Notes: generated by a model not told the origin, from the letters alone. A stretch of DNA of 6,920 nt from Microcaldota archaeon (GCA_021834785.1 JAKBRJ010000030.1:1-6920), one strand, 5' to 3'; positions 1 to 5,802 are shown, numbered from the stretch's first letter. Translations and numbers: made by a program.

Positions 1-14
1 ATGTGTGTGGTATC

Positions 15-878
15 ATGGTGCATGAAAAAGCAATAACCGGAAATACGTCGTTGTACTGCATAATAGGCATGCCTGCTCATCATTCGCTTTCTCCGACAAT
101 ACACAACGCGATGTACAAGAAGCTCGGAATGGACGCCGTTTTTCTTGCGTTTGACGTTGCCCCTGAAGACCTTAAATCGGCAGTATACGGGATGAAGGCA
201 TATGGCATAAAGGGAATGACGCTTACAAGCCCGCACAAGCAGGAGGTCATGAAATACATGGACCACATAGACCCTCTTGCAAAAGAGCTCGGGGCCGTAA
301 ATGGGATAGTGATAAAAAACGGCAAGTTTTATGGTTACAATACTGATGAGCCTGGCTCCATAATGTCCTTGGAAAGGCACGGAATGAATACAAAGGCAGG
401 CTATGCTCTGTTCGGCGCAGGAGGTGCGGCAAGAGCTATCGCTTTCGGCCTTGCTCATAAAGGCGTAAAATCCTTGTATATAATAAACAGGACCTTGGAG
501 CATGCGGAAGGGCTTAAATCCGACCTGCAGAAGCGCTTTCCGAAGATGAATATAGAAACTGCAAAGCTCGGATCCAAAAAGGCCGAGATTGCAATAAAGG
601 ACTCAAAGTATATACTTAACGCTACGAATATTACTCTGGAAAACAGCAAAGACACGCCTGTTCCTGCAGGGCTGCTTAACAAAGACATGGTGGTTTTCGA
701 CGCAAATTATGTACCTTTGAAGAATAAGCTTTTGTCCGACGCAAAAAAGAAGGGATGCATAACAATAAACGGCTTAGAGCTCCTTGTTTACAACCAAGCA
801 GTAGCATTCAAGCTTTTTACAGGGAGGGAGCCAGACATCAAAACGATGATGGATGCAGCAGAAAAAGCAGCAAATTAG
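15..878 (+). CDS. aroE: Shikimate dehydrogenase (NADP+), possibly 5'-incomplete
   Basis: Reduces 3-dehydroshikimate to shikimate with NADPH, step 4 of the cytosolic chorismate pathway. From ATG 15 the protein is 287 aa, normal for the family. Visible in order: substrate-site HSLSP (residues 23-27; the two serines bind shikimate), the TLTSPHK block with catalytic Lys75, GAVN (Asn96), NTD with catalytic Asp111, the Rossmann loop GAGGAAR (134-140), the NADP-specifying NRT (158-160), and the C-terminal VYNQAVAF block with substrate-contacting Gln261. One oddity is that the usual NVTxPxK has Thr69 where Asn normally contacts shikimate. ATG 15 places the first conserved block about as far in as in other archaeal AroE proteins. 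GTG 3 is in frame, and the frame is open to the window edge, so a longer start or a fusion to an upstream domain (AroD-AroE fusions are known) cannot be excluded. The next gene lies about 100 bases downstream on the same strand. Family call is very secure; the start is less so. Confidence 0.94.
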   Translation: MVHEKAITGNTSLYCIIGMPAHHSLSPTIHNAMYKKLGMDAVFLAFDVAPEDLKSAVYGMKAYGIKGMTLTSPHKQEVMKYMDHIDPLAKELGAVNGIVIKNGKFYGYNTDEPGSIMSLERHGMNTKAGYALFGAGGAARAIAFGLAHKGVKSLYIINRTLEHAEGLKSDLQKRFPKMNIETAKLGSKKAEIAIKDSKYILNATNITLENSKDTPVPAGLLNKDMVVFDANYVPLKNKLLSDAKKKGCITINGLELLVYNQAVAFKLFTGREPDIKTMMDAAEKAAN

Positions 879-962
879 CATTAGAATCGAAGCGTTATCC
901 CCTATGTCCCAACTTTATGTAATCATACAGCCTAGATAACGTTCAGGCAAAGAATATTTATT

Positions 963-967
963 GAGGT
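963..967 (+). promoter_or_regulatory. Ribosome-binding site GAGGT for the GNAT-like gene
   Basis: GAGGT lies 8 bases before ATG 976 and matches the complement of the archaeal 16S rRNA tail. It supports this start. An AT-rich stretch (952-960) lies too close to act as this gene's TATA box. Confidence 0.6.
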
Positions 968-975
968 AAAACAAC

Positions 976-1629
976 ATGGTTGGCATAAAGCATAACTTGT
1001 ATCCTCTGAATGCTGGCGAAGCCGCAAAATTTTTAGGATGCAGCATTGCCGACCTGATAGATAAGCTGACATCTTTTGACTACAGTTCTATACCTACACT
1101 TACGGAGAGGGAAGAAGGCGATACCGAAAAATGGGTGGCTATACGAAGCAGGTATCCTTTTACCATCATAGTAATAATGGATCGTGATAGAAACGATATT
1201 GCAGGCTACTGGTCGTTTGTGCCTGTGGATGAGAAAACGTTCAAGCGCATAAAGAGCGGCACAATGATAGACGGCGACATAGCCTTAGAAAATATTCCAG
1301 AATTGAAACCTGGAAGTAGATGTTATATGTACATAACAATGGTGTTCCTTAAAAAAGAGTACAGGCACACGGATGCGGTAGGCGCTATCTATGATTCATT
1401 TACAGAAACATTCTCTAAATTCGCAGAAAAGGATATATTTTTCCATGAGGTGGCCGCAAACGCTTATACTGAAGAAGGTAAATCCTTCGGCATGCGCCTA
1501 GGCATGTCATTCGTAACGCAAAGCGCCGAAAGGGGAGAAATTTATTCTGCAAAAACACAATTGATTCTCGCTTCCAAATATTTAAATGCCAGCGAAAAGC
1601 TCATCAAAGCGTATTCTGCATACCCGTAA
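976..1629 (+). CDS. GNAT-fold acetyltransferase-like protein
   Basis: A 217-aa soluble protein that I recognise only by fold-like features. Residues 64-84 form two hydrophobic strands joined by a charged turn (IIVIMD ... DIAGYWSFVPV), like beta2-beta3 of GNAT enzymes. A strong strand follows at about 117-126 (YMYITMVFL), in the place of beta4. Near the C-terminus, NAYTEEGKSFGMRLGMSF resembles the GNAT alpha4-beta6 block that usually reads 'eg..l..klGF'. The pyrophosphate-binding loop after beta4 (normally Q/R-x-x-G-x-G/A) is not seen; the sequence there is KKEYRHTDAVGA. The protein may therefore bind acyl-CoA atypically or have lost catalysis. No signal peptide or membrane segment is visible. 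It starts at ATG 976 with a good GAGGT site, and is convergent with the transporter gene, whose stop is about 100 bases away. Substrate unknown. That it is a gene is nearly certain; the family call is moderate. Confidence 0.6.
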   Translation: MVGIKHNLYPLNAGEAAKFLGCSIADLIDKLTSFDYSSIPTLTEREEGDTEKWVAIRSRYPFTIIVIMDRDRNDIAGYWSFVPVDEKTFKRIKSGTMIDGDIALENIPELKPGSRCYMYITMVFLKKEYRHTDAVGAIYDSFTETFSKFAEKDIFFHEVAANAYTEEGKSFGMRLGMSFVTQSAERGEIYSAKTQLILASKYLNASEKLIKAYSAYP

Positions 1630-1726
1630 GCCCTTGCCAATAGCTTAAATGCCTTATCCATGCCGAGCGTTGCCAATAAAACACGATTATTGCAAGGTGT
1701 TGGCTCCCTCCATAATGTGCCATTCA

Positions 1727-2659
1727 TCAAGCCTTTAGCATGTATAAATATACTACTGAGACCACCATCGCGGCTATGGCGGCGAAGTCGCCCAATCCCA
1801 GGAACTTTATAAATACCCCGTAAAGTATTGCAAGCCACAGTATATCGAGCTCGGGTATGCTGTAAATGAGCTCTTTGTCAACAACCTTGCGCACTCCCCT
1901 TAGGTATTTCGTGTACGTGTAGCTTATGAATCCGAGTACAAATGGCACTACTATGGCGACTCCAGCCAGGGCAGATATGCCTATAGACGCTTCTGTGACC
2001 TTGAATCCGAACGCAAGAACTGCGATCAAAGTCACCAGCGCCTCAATAACAGATATCCAGAACCATTTGCTCGGTATTGACTCTCTCTCATAGCTGACCC
2101 TTACCGAAAGCATCCCGCCTATTGCATAAAATACCGCTGCAGCAAGGCCCATGGCTATGCTGAAAAGGTTTATCGATGAAGGGTATGAAGAATTGAACGA
2201 GATATAAAGGTATATGACGCTAGCAACTATCACGATAATGGCAACAGTTATTCCTATAAGCTTCTTTCCAGATGCTGCAAGCAGCTTTATGTTTTTTCCG
2301 TCGAATAGGAAAAAGAGCACACTCATATAAGAAATAGCGTATACTACAAGAAGGCTTTTCGAATTGACCACGCTGAACAGGGCTATGTTGCCTATGGCAT
2401 AAAATATCCCTGCCAGAATATCGAATCTTTCCGGCTTCCTGCGCATACTTTTCTTAAAAACGAGGGCGGAAGCAAGCGCTATTGCTGCCGACACGGTGAA
2501 AATTATCAAAAGCGTGCTCACATAGTTGCTTCCGTAGAAGCTTATGCTCTCAGTTATGAGCAGAGCCCAGAAAGCGTACGACACCGAAGATATCAACGGA
2601 AGGGCAATAAGAAACTTTAGGCCCGGATGTTTTTTATTCGATGGCAGCGTCATCACCAT
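1727..2659 (-). CDS. DMT-superfamily (EamA-like) transporter, ten membrane helices
   Basis: A 310-aa integral membrane protein with ten predicted helices, at about 16-36, 46-68, 81-98, 99-119, 134-155, 164-186, 199-219, 226-249, 274-288 and 289-309. The count and spacing fit the five-plus-five helix duplication of drug/metabolite transporters. The last two helices, after a short amphipathic stretch SIPELD, resemble the end of EamA domains. Loops with Lys/Arg clusters (KKSMRRKPER at 69-78; KYLRGVRK at 251-258) would be cytoplasmic. The start is ATG at 2659-2657; a second ATG two codons on (2653-2651) is possible. No ribosome-binding site precedes it, and a TATA-like box lies 26 bases upstream, so the message may be leaderless. 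Substrate cannot be read from sequence. Relatives export amino acids or other metabolites, and the nearby aro genes make an aromatic compound conceivable, but that is only a guess from context. Confidence 0.8.
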   Translation of the reverse strand: MVMTLPSNKKHPGLKFLIALPLISSVSYAFWALLITESISFYGSNYVSTLLIIFTVSAAIALASALVFKKSMRRKPERFDILAGIFYAIGNIALFSVVNSKSLLVVYAISYMSVLFFLFDGKNIKLLAASGKKLIGITVAIIVIVASVIYLYISFNSSYPSSINLFSIAMGLAAAVFYAIGGMLSVRVSYERESIPSKWFWISVIEALVTLIAVLAFGFKVTEASIGISALAGVAIVVPFVLGFISYTYTKYLRGVRKVVDKELIYSIPELDILWLAILYGVFIKFLGLGDFAAIAAMVVSVVYLYMLKA

Positions 2660-2680
2660 TTCAGTTAGGTATTGAAGGCA

Positions 2681-2690
2681 TAGTTAAAAA
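2681..2690 (-). promoter_or_regulatory. Putative TATA box of the transporter gene
   Basis: Read on the minus strand this is TTTTTAACTA, centred about 26 bases upstream of ATG 2659. That spacing would start transcription at the ATG itself, giving a leaderless mRNA, consistent with the lack of a Shine-Dalgarno site there. No purine-rich BRE is obvious, so this is tentative. Confidence 0.35.
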
Positions 2691-2850
2691 GGCTTTTTCT
2701 TCCTAGTAGAATGTAATAGCCTTTTTGCAAAAGCAATAGATCTGACAGCGTTGATGCCTGTTTCAAAGCTAAAACTTGCGCTTGGATCGAAATGTGCATA
2801 GCCGCGTTTTTTTAAAGGAAAACTATGCCTTTGCATTGCAATCGATACTC

Positions 2851-2860
2851 TTTTATATTT
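2851..2860 (+). promoter_or_regulatory. TATA box of the toxin-antitoxin operon
   Basis: TTTTATATTT closely matches the archaeal TATA consensus. Transcription would start about 25 bases downstream, around 2880-2883, leaving a leader of roughly 15 bases before TTG 2898. The predicted start point lies inside the inverted repeat at 2860-2893. Confidence 0.6.
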
Positions 2861-2893
2861 TACCTATGTTATACTATAATATAACTTAGGTAA
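2860..2893 (+). promoter_or_regulatory. 14-bp inverted repeat, probable autoregulatory operator
   Basis: Arms 2860-2873 and 2880-2893 pair at 13 of 14 positions (only T2867/T2886 mismatched) around a six-base spacer CTATAA. The repeat begins at the last base of the TATA box, spans the predicted transcription start, and covers the ribosome-binding-like AGGTAAT (2888-2894). A protein bound here would block both polymerase and, as RNA, possibly ribosome access. In bacterial AbiE systems the antitoxin's winged-helix domain represses its own promoter by binding inverted repeats, so the downstream gene product is the natural candidate. The repeat is read directly; the binding partner is inferred. 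Confidence 0.65.
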
Positions 2894-2897
2894 TTAA

Positions 2898-3545
2898 TTG
2901 GAACCGATAGAAAAAAGCTTAAAGTCGGAAAAGCAGGTAGCCATAGCTAGGCTCCAGGATCTTGCCATGGACGCGGCCCTAGCCATAGAAAAGGAGGTAA
3001 TCCTTCATGGGGGCACTGCCATATGGAGATGCTTTGACGGCAAGAGGTTCTCGTTTGATTTAGATTTATACGCTTCTGACAAGCAGCTTAAAAAATTGAC
3101 CAGTAATTTAACCTGGGAATTCAACAAGAGGGGAATAACCATAGATTACCCATATTCGACAGAACGCGTTATAGATATACATAACGCGCAGGCTTCTGTA
3201 AAGCTCGAAATTCTCAAAAAGCCCGCAGGCAAGCGAAGCGTTCAAAAGGAATACACGAGAGCTGACGGAACAAAAATGTTTATCAATACGCTTTCCGAGA
3301 CGGGCTTCATAGCAGAAAAGATAAAAGCTTACAAAAGCAGGAGCTATGCAAGGGACCTTTACGATATATATCATTTGCTATCTTTGTATCCGAAAATAGA
3401 CAAGAATACAAAGAGAAAACTAAAGGCATTCGTTAAATCGATAACCCCTCCCAAGGATGAAAAACAGCTTAAAGAGCTTATATACGAAGGCGTTGCACCT
3501 ACTTTCGATACAATTGTCAATTACATAAAAGACGAGATAAAATGA
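2898..3545 (+). CDS. AbiEii/AbiGii-type nucleotidyltransferase toxin
   Basis: A 215-aa protein of the DNA polymerase beta-like nucleotidyltransferase superfamily, the toxin half of AbiE-type type IV toxin-antitoxin modules. Relatives transfer nucleotides to cellular targets such as tRNA and halt growth, in some cases aborting phage infection. Signature: HGGTA (37-41) followed by RFSFDLDLY (50-58), giving the metal-binding Asp54 and Asp56. VKLEIL (101-106) may hold the third acidic residue (Glu104). EKIKAY (140-145) and RDLYDIYHL (152-160) are the C-terminal family motifs. All key positions are present, so it looks active. The chosen start is TTG 2898, because AGGTAAT sits just before it and the promoter spacing fits; ATG 2967 (residue 24) is an alternative that still keeps the catalytic motifs. 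The gene ends in ATGA, overlapping the antitoxin start. Toxin-first order is the reverse of classical abiE. Target and phage specificity unknown. Confidence 0.9.
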   Translation: MEPIEKSLKSEKQVAIARLQDLAMDAALAIEKEVILHGGTAIWRCFDGKRFSFDLDLYASDKQLKKLTSNLTWEFNKRGITIDYPYSTERVIDIHNAQASVKLEILKKPAGKRSVQKEYTRADGTKMFINTLSETGFIAEKIKAYKSRSYARDLYDIYHLLSLYPKIDKNTKRKLKAFVKSITPPKDEKQLKELIYEGVAPTFDTIVNYIKDEIK

Positions 3546-4138
3546 AATACAAAGAAATGCTGGAAAGCACATTCAACAGCATAGATTATCCGGTCTTTAC
3601 GTTCAGGGATGCAGAGCTTGCGCTCAAGAAAAAAGGAATAACTGCCAGGTACTTGAGGCTAATGATGCACAAGTATTATGCTTCCGGGAGGATAAAACGC
3701 ATAACAAAAGGAGTATACACGTTTCATGATGATGCAATAGTCGCAGGCTTTGCATTCCAGCCATTTTATTATGGGCTTGAAAGCGCCTTGAGCATTCTGG
3801 GCGTATCGACCCAGGCCTCAAACAACATAGTCATGACAACAAGGAATGTAAGGACGGGGATAAGGTCTTTTCAAGGCAGGAACTACAAGATACTTAGGAT
3901 AAAAAGCGAGCTTCTTTTCGGCTTTAGCACAATGAGAGTAGGTGGTTTCATGGTGCCTGTATCCGATCTTGAAAAGACCGTGATAGACATGTTATATCTG
4001 AAGGTTCCAATAAGGGAAGAGCTTTATCAAGAAATATCAAAAAAGCTTGACAAAAGAAAATTTGAAGTATACCTGAAAATGTTAGACGAAAGTTTTTCAG
4101 AATATGCCAAAAAGAAACTCATGCAGATAAATCAATAG
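3542..4138 (+). CDS. AbiEi-type antitoxin with N-terminal winged helix
   Basis: A 198-aa protein of the AbiEi antitoxin/transcriptional regulator family. Residues about 14-62 form a winged helix-turn-helix: FTFRDAELALKKKG, then a recognition-helix region TARYLRLMMHKYYASG, then the wing RIKRITKGVYTF typical of this family. The remainder is the AbiEi C-terminal domain, with YYGLESALSILGV (76-88), the MTTRNVRTG strand (98-106) and the diagnostic VSDLEKTVIDMLYLK (140-154). It should neutralise the toxin gene product encoded immediately upstream and repress the shared promoter. In type IV AbiE systems neutralisation need not involve a stable protein complex. Start ATG 3542 overlaps the toxin stop by 4 bases with only a weak purine site before it, so translation is probably coupled to the toxin. 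The last residues are Lys-rich and polar. The gene ends 83 bases before aroG on the same strand. Confidence 0.88.
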   Translation: MKYKEMLESTFNSIDYPVFTFRDAELALKKKGITARYLRLMMHKYYASGRIKRITKGVYTFHDDAIVAGFAFQPFYYGLESALSILGVSTQASNNIVMTTRNVRTGIRSFQGRNYKILRIKSELLFGFSTMRVGGFMVPVSDLEKTVIDMLYLKVPIREELYQEISKKLDKRKFEVYLKMLDESFSEYAKKKLMQINQ

Positions 4139-4211
4139 GTTGTACAAAAAGAATATTAACTACACGTCCATAACATATCTGCTCGCCATTAACCATAGAC
4201 AAAAGGCAAAT

Positions 4212-4216
4212 AGGTG
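4212..4216 (+). promoter_or_regulatory. Ribosome-binding site AGGTG that fixes the aroG GTG start
   Basis: AGGTG complements the archaeal 16S rRNA tail and ends 5 bases before GTG 4222. There is no good alternative start before the conserved RPLITP block, so this site settles the start. The 83-base gap upstream holds no clear TATA box, so aroG may be read from the toxin-antitoxin promoter or from a weak promoter of its own. Confidence 0.65.
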
Positions 4217-4221
4217 TCATA

Positions 4222-5283
4222 GTGCCGCAATCCACGAAAAAGAAAATAGAAGACAGCAACGTAACCGGATACCGTCCGTTGATAACCCCTGCAGTATTAA
4301 AGCAGGAGGTACCCCTGACTAGCCGCGGCAGGGAAACCGTCATGCGTGGCAGGCATGATATCATAAAATCAATACGCGGAAGGGACAAAAGGATAGTTCT
4401 TATAGTAGGCCAGTGCTCCATACACGATATAGAGTCGGATGCGGAGTATTCCAAGAAGCTGCTCTCCCTGAGCAGGAGTGTCGGTGACGTTTTCATAATA
4501 ACAAAACGTGTGTATTTCGAAAAACCGAGGACAACAGTAGGGTGGAAAGGGTTCATATATGACCCTAACCTTGACGGCAAAGAGAATATCAATAAAGGAC
4601 TCAGGCTTGCCAGGGAGATACTGGTGAGGAATGCAGATATGGGGCTACTCTCCGGAACAGAATTCTTAGACCCGTTCGTACCTCAATATCTTGGTGACAC
4701 CATCACATGGGCTGCAATAGGTGCAAGAACCGTGCAATCCTCTGTGCATCGGCAGATGGCATCAGGACTTTCCATGCCTGTAGGGTTCAAAAACAGTACG
4801 CAAGGGGATATTAAGGTAGCAATGCACGCGGTAATTGCCGCATCCAAACCCCAATGGTTCTTAGGGATGGATCAGAACGGGACGGTATCCGCAGTAACTA
4901 CTAAGGGAAATTCCGACACCCACATAGTACTAAGGGGCGGAGAGCACGAGCCGAATTATGGAGCTGCGAGCGTGGAGAAGGCACAGGCAATGCTAAGGGA
5001 AAATGGGCTAAGCGACGCGCTAATGGTTGACTGTTCCCATGGAAATTCAAATAAGGATTACAGGATGCAGTCTAAGGTCTTTAAAGATATAATCGAGCAG
5101 ATACTTAGGGGCAACACCGGTATAAGGGGGCTCATGCTTGAGTCAAACATAAATGAAGGGTCACAGCCCATCCCAAAGCGTGCAAAGGACCTCAAATATG
5201 GCGTTTCAGTGACAGATTCATGCATAGGGTGGGAAGAGACTGAGAAATTGATTCTCGATGCACACAGGTTGCTCAGAAGGTAG
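4222..5283 (+). CDS. aroG: DAHP synthase, type I-alpha (AroF/G/H family)
   Basis: Condenses phosphoenolpyruvate and erythrose 4-phosphate to DAHP, the committed first step of aromatic amino-acid synthesis, in the cytosol. The 353-aa length equals that of Escherichia coli AroG (350), and the match runs end to end: RPLITP (18-23), CSIHD with metal ligand Cys65, KPRTTVGWKG (101-110), EFLD (Glu147), GFKNSTQG (Lys190), LRGG (Arg238), DCSH (His273), LESNINEG (Glu307) and SVTDSCIGWE (Asp332). All four expected metal ligands (Cys, His, Glu, Asp) are present. Oddities: Gln64 replaces the near-universal Pro in GPCSIHD, and the TKxG segment reads DQNG. Gly215 occupies the position where Gly versus Ser separates tyrosine- from phenylalanine-inhibited isozymes in yeast. 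The N-terminal arm needed for feedback control in this family is present. Type I-alpha enzymes are typical of bacteria and fungi; many archaea use type I-beta or an alternative early pathway, so transfer is possible. Start GTG is supported by AGGTG. Confidence 0.95.
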   Translation: MPQSTKKKIEDSNVTGYRPLITPAVLKQEVPLTSRGRETVMRGRHDIIKSIRGRDKRIVLIVGQCSIHDIESDAEYSKKLLSLSRSVGDVFIITKRVYFEKPRTTVGWKGFIYDPNLDGKENINKGLRLAREILVRNADMGLLSGTEFLDPFVPQYLGDTITWAAIGARTVQSSVHRQMASGLSMPVGFKNSTQGDIKVAMHAVIAASKPQWFLGMDQNGTVSAVTTKGNSDTHIVLRGGEHEPNYGAASVEKAQAMLRENGLSDALMVDCSHGNSNKDYRMQSKVFKDIIEQILRGNTGIRGLMLESNINEGSQPIPKRAKDLKYGVSVTDSCIGWEETEKLILDAHRLLRR

Positions 5284-5380
5284 TTGCACATCGGCAATAA
5301 TCTAACAATCAATCCGCAAGAAACAACAAGTTGCTTTCACAGAACCTCCAGAGTTTAGCTGAAATTAGCAGTCAAACCGC

Positions 5381-5390
5381 AAAATTATTA
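5381..5390 (+). promoter_or_regulatory. Putative TATA box of the small charged-protein gene
   Basis: AAAATTATTA lies about 38 bases before ATG 5424, which would give a leader of roughly 10-15 bases. It lies in the 140-base gap after aroG and is the best box there. Match to consensus is fair only. Confidence 0.35.
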
Positions 5391-5423
5391 AGTGTTAAGT
5401 ACCTATGTGCAATAAGTGGTATC

Positions 5424-5588
5424 ATGGGTATATTCAAAAAAAGGCCTCAGAAGGATAAGGATTGTGGCGATGAGTTGGTCAAAAGCCCGGTTTCAAAGGA
5501 AGCAATAAACCAGATCAGAAAGCAGAAACCTACAATAAAAGTATTCGAAGAAGACAAAAAAGACGAAGAAGACGAATTACACTCTTAG
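5424..5588 (+). CDS. Hypothetical small highly charged protein (54 aa)
   Basis: I do not recognise this protein. It has 54 residues, 13 basic and 13 acidic, with charge segregated. A basic start (MGIFKKRPQKDK) is followed by a central KSPVSKEAINQIRKQKP segment, and the tail is acidic (FEEDKKDEEDE, 41-51). There is one Cys (14), no membrane segment and no signal peptide. Such composition suggests a disordered or partner-binding protein. The reading frame is open further upstream from TTG 5331, but that would add 31 residues with no start signal. ATG 5424 has a TATA-like box at suitable distance and is preceded by GTGGTATC, the same 12-base context seen at the aroE ATG. It lies 140 bases after aroG on the same strand, with a possible terminator immediately after. 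Probably a real gene, but short and without a family. Confidence 0.5.
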   Translation: MGIFKKRPQKDKDCGDELVKSPVSKEAINQIRKQKPTIKVFEEDKKDEEDELHS

Positions 5589-5599
5589 CCAATTGTTTC

Positions 5600-5614
5600 A
5601 TTGCTTGCAATTTT
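5600..5614 (+). terminator. Weak hairpin plus T-run after the small gene
   Basis: ATTG-CTTG-CAAT forms a four-base-pair hairpin followed by a T tract, 11 bases after the stop at 5588. Archaeal termination relies mainly on T-runs, so the T tract may matter more than the short stem. Confidence 0.3.
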
Positions 5615-5636
5615 AATAGTTAATAATTATAAAACA

Positions 5637-5655
5637 ATATTAGAATATCTAATAT
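5637..5655. repeat. Palindrome, 8-bp arms (copy 1 of TATTAGAAT element)
   Basis: Arms ATATTAGA (5637-5644) and TCTAATAT (5648-5655) are perfect complements around ATA. Bases 5638-5655 match 5978-5995 at 16 of 18 positions, with the only differences in the spacer, where symmetry is not needed. This hints at a protein site, though the AT-rich setting weakens the case. Confidence 0.45.
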
Positions 5656-5735
5656 AGTTTAGGAAAATATAGATTGGCGATTTTTATTCTTCTTATTTAG
5701 CAAAATGCAAAATATTAAATATATGAAATAAGTAT

Positions 5736-5795
5736 GGATCTTTATCCTGCTTGGGTTCAAGCTAAGGTCCTGAAGCGCAGTTAAGTAGCGTGGAT
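5736..5795 (+). ncRNA. Candidate small structured RNA (weak)
   Basis: This patch is clearly richer in G and C than the surrounding region. A five-pair hairpin GCTTG-GGTT-CAAGC (5749-5762) is enclosed by GGATC (5736-5740) pairing with GGTCC (5766-5770) with one wobble pair. A second small stem pairs GCGC (5774-5777) with GCGT (5787-5790), also with one wobble. A TATA-like AATATTAAATAT (5711-5722) lies about 20-25 bases before it. In AT-rich archaea, GC-rich islands often mark RNA genes. It does not fold as a tRNA or match an RNA family I know. Strand and ends are uncertain. Confidence 0.25.
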
Positions 5796-5802
5796 TTTAA
5801 AT

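Noticed and set aside
893..941. Inverted repeat CGTTATC (893-899) / GATAACG (935-941) between aroE and the GNAT-like gene
   Set aside because: Only seven bases with a 35-base spacer and no T-run after it; not a convincing terminator or operator.
1634..1678. Direct repeat TTGCCAATA at 1634-1642 and 1670-1678 in the convergent gap
   Set aside because: Nine bases, two copies, no wider similarity; compatible with chance.
1542..1838. Minus-strand frame spanning the ends of the GNAT-like and transporter genes
   Set aside because: It overlaps both real genes at their 3' ends, and its translation shows no domain.
2686..2726. Inverted repeat AAAAAGGCT (2686-2694) / AGCCTTTTT (2718-2726) upstream of the transporter gene
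   Set aside because: It abuts the transporter's putative TATA box, so a regulatory role is conceivable, but the arms are largely A/T homopolymer and the spacer is long. Too weak to call.
4140..4322. Open frame of 60 codons overlapping the start of aroG
   Set aside because: It lies in a different frame across the well-supported AGGTG-GTG start of aroG and has no recognisable features.
5331..5423. Upstream TTG extension of the small charged-protein gene
   Set aside because: It would add 31 residues of different composition without a start signal, and would place the start upstream of the TATA-like box at 5381-5390.
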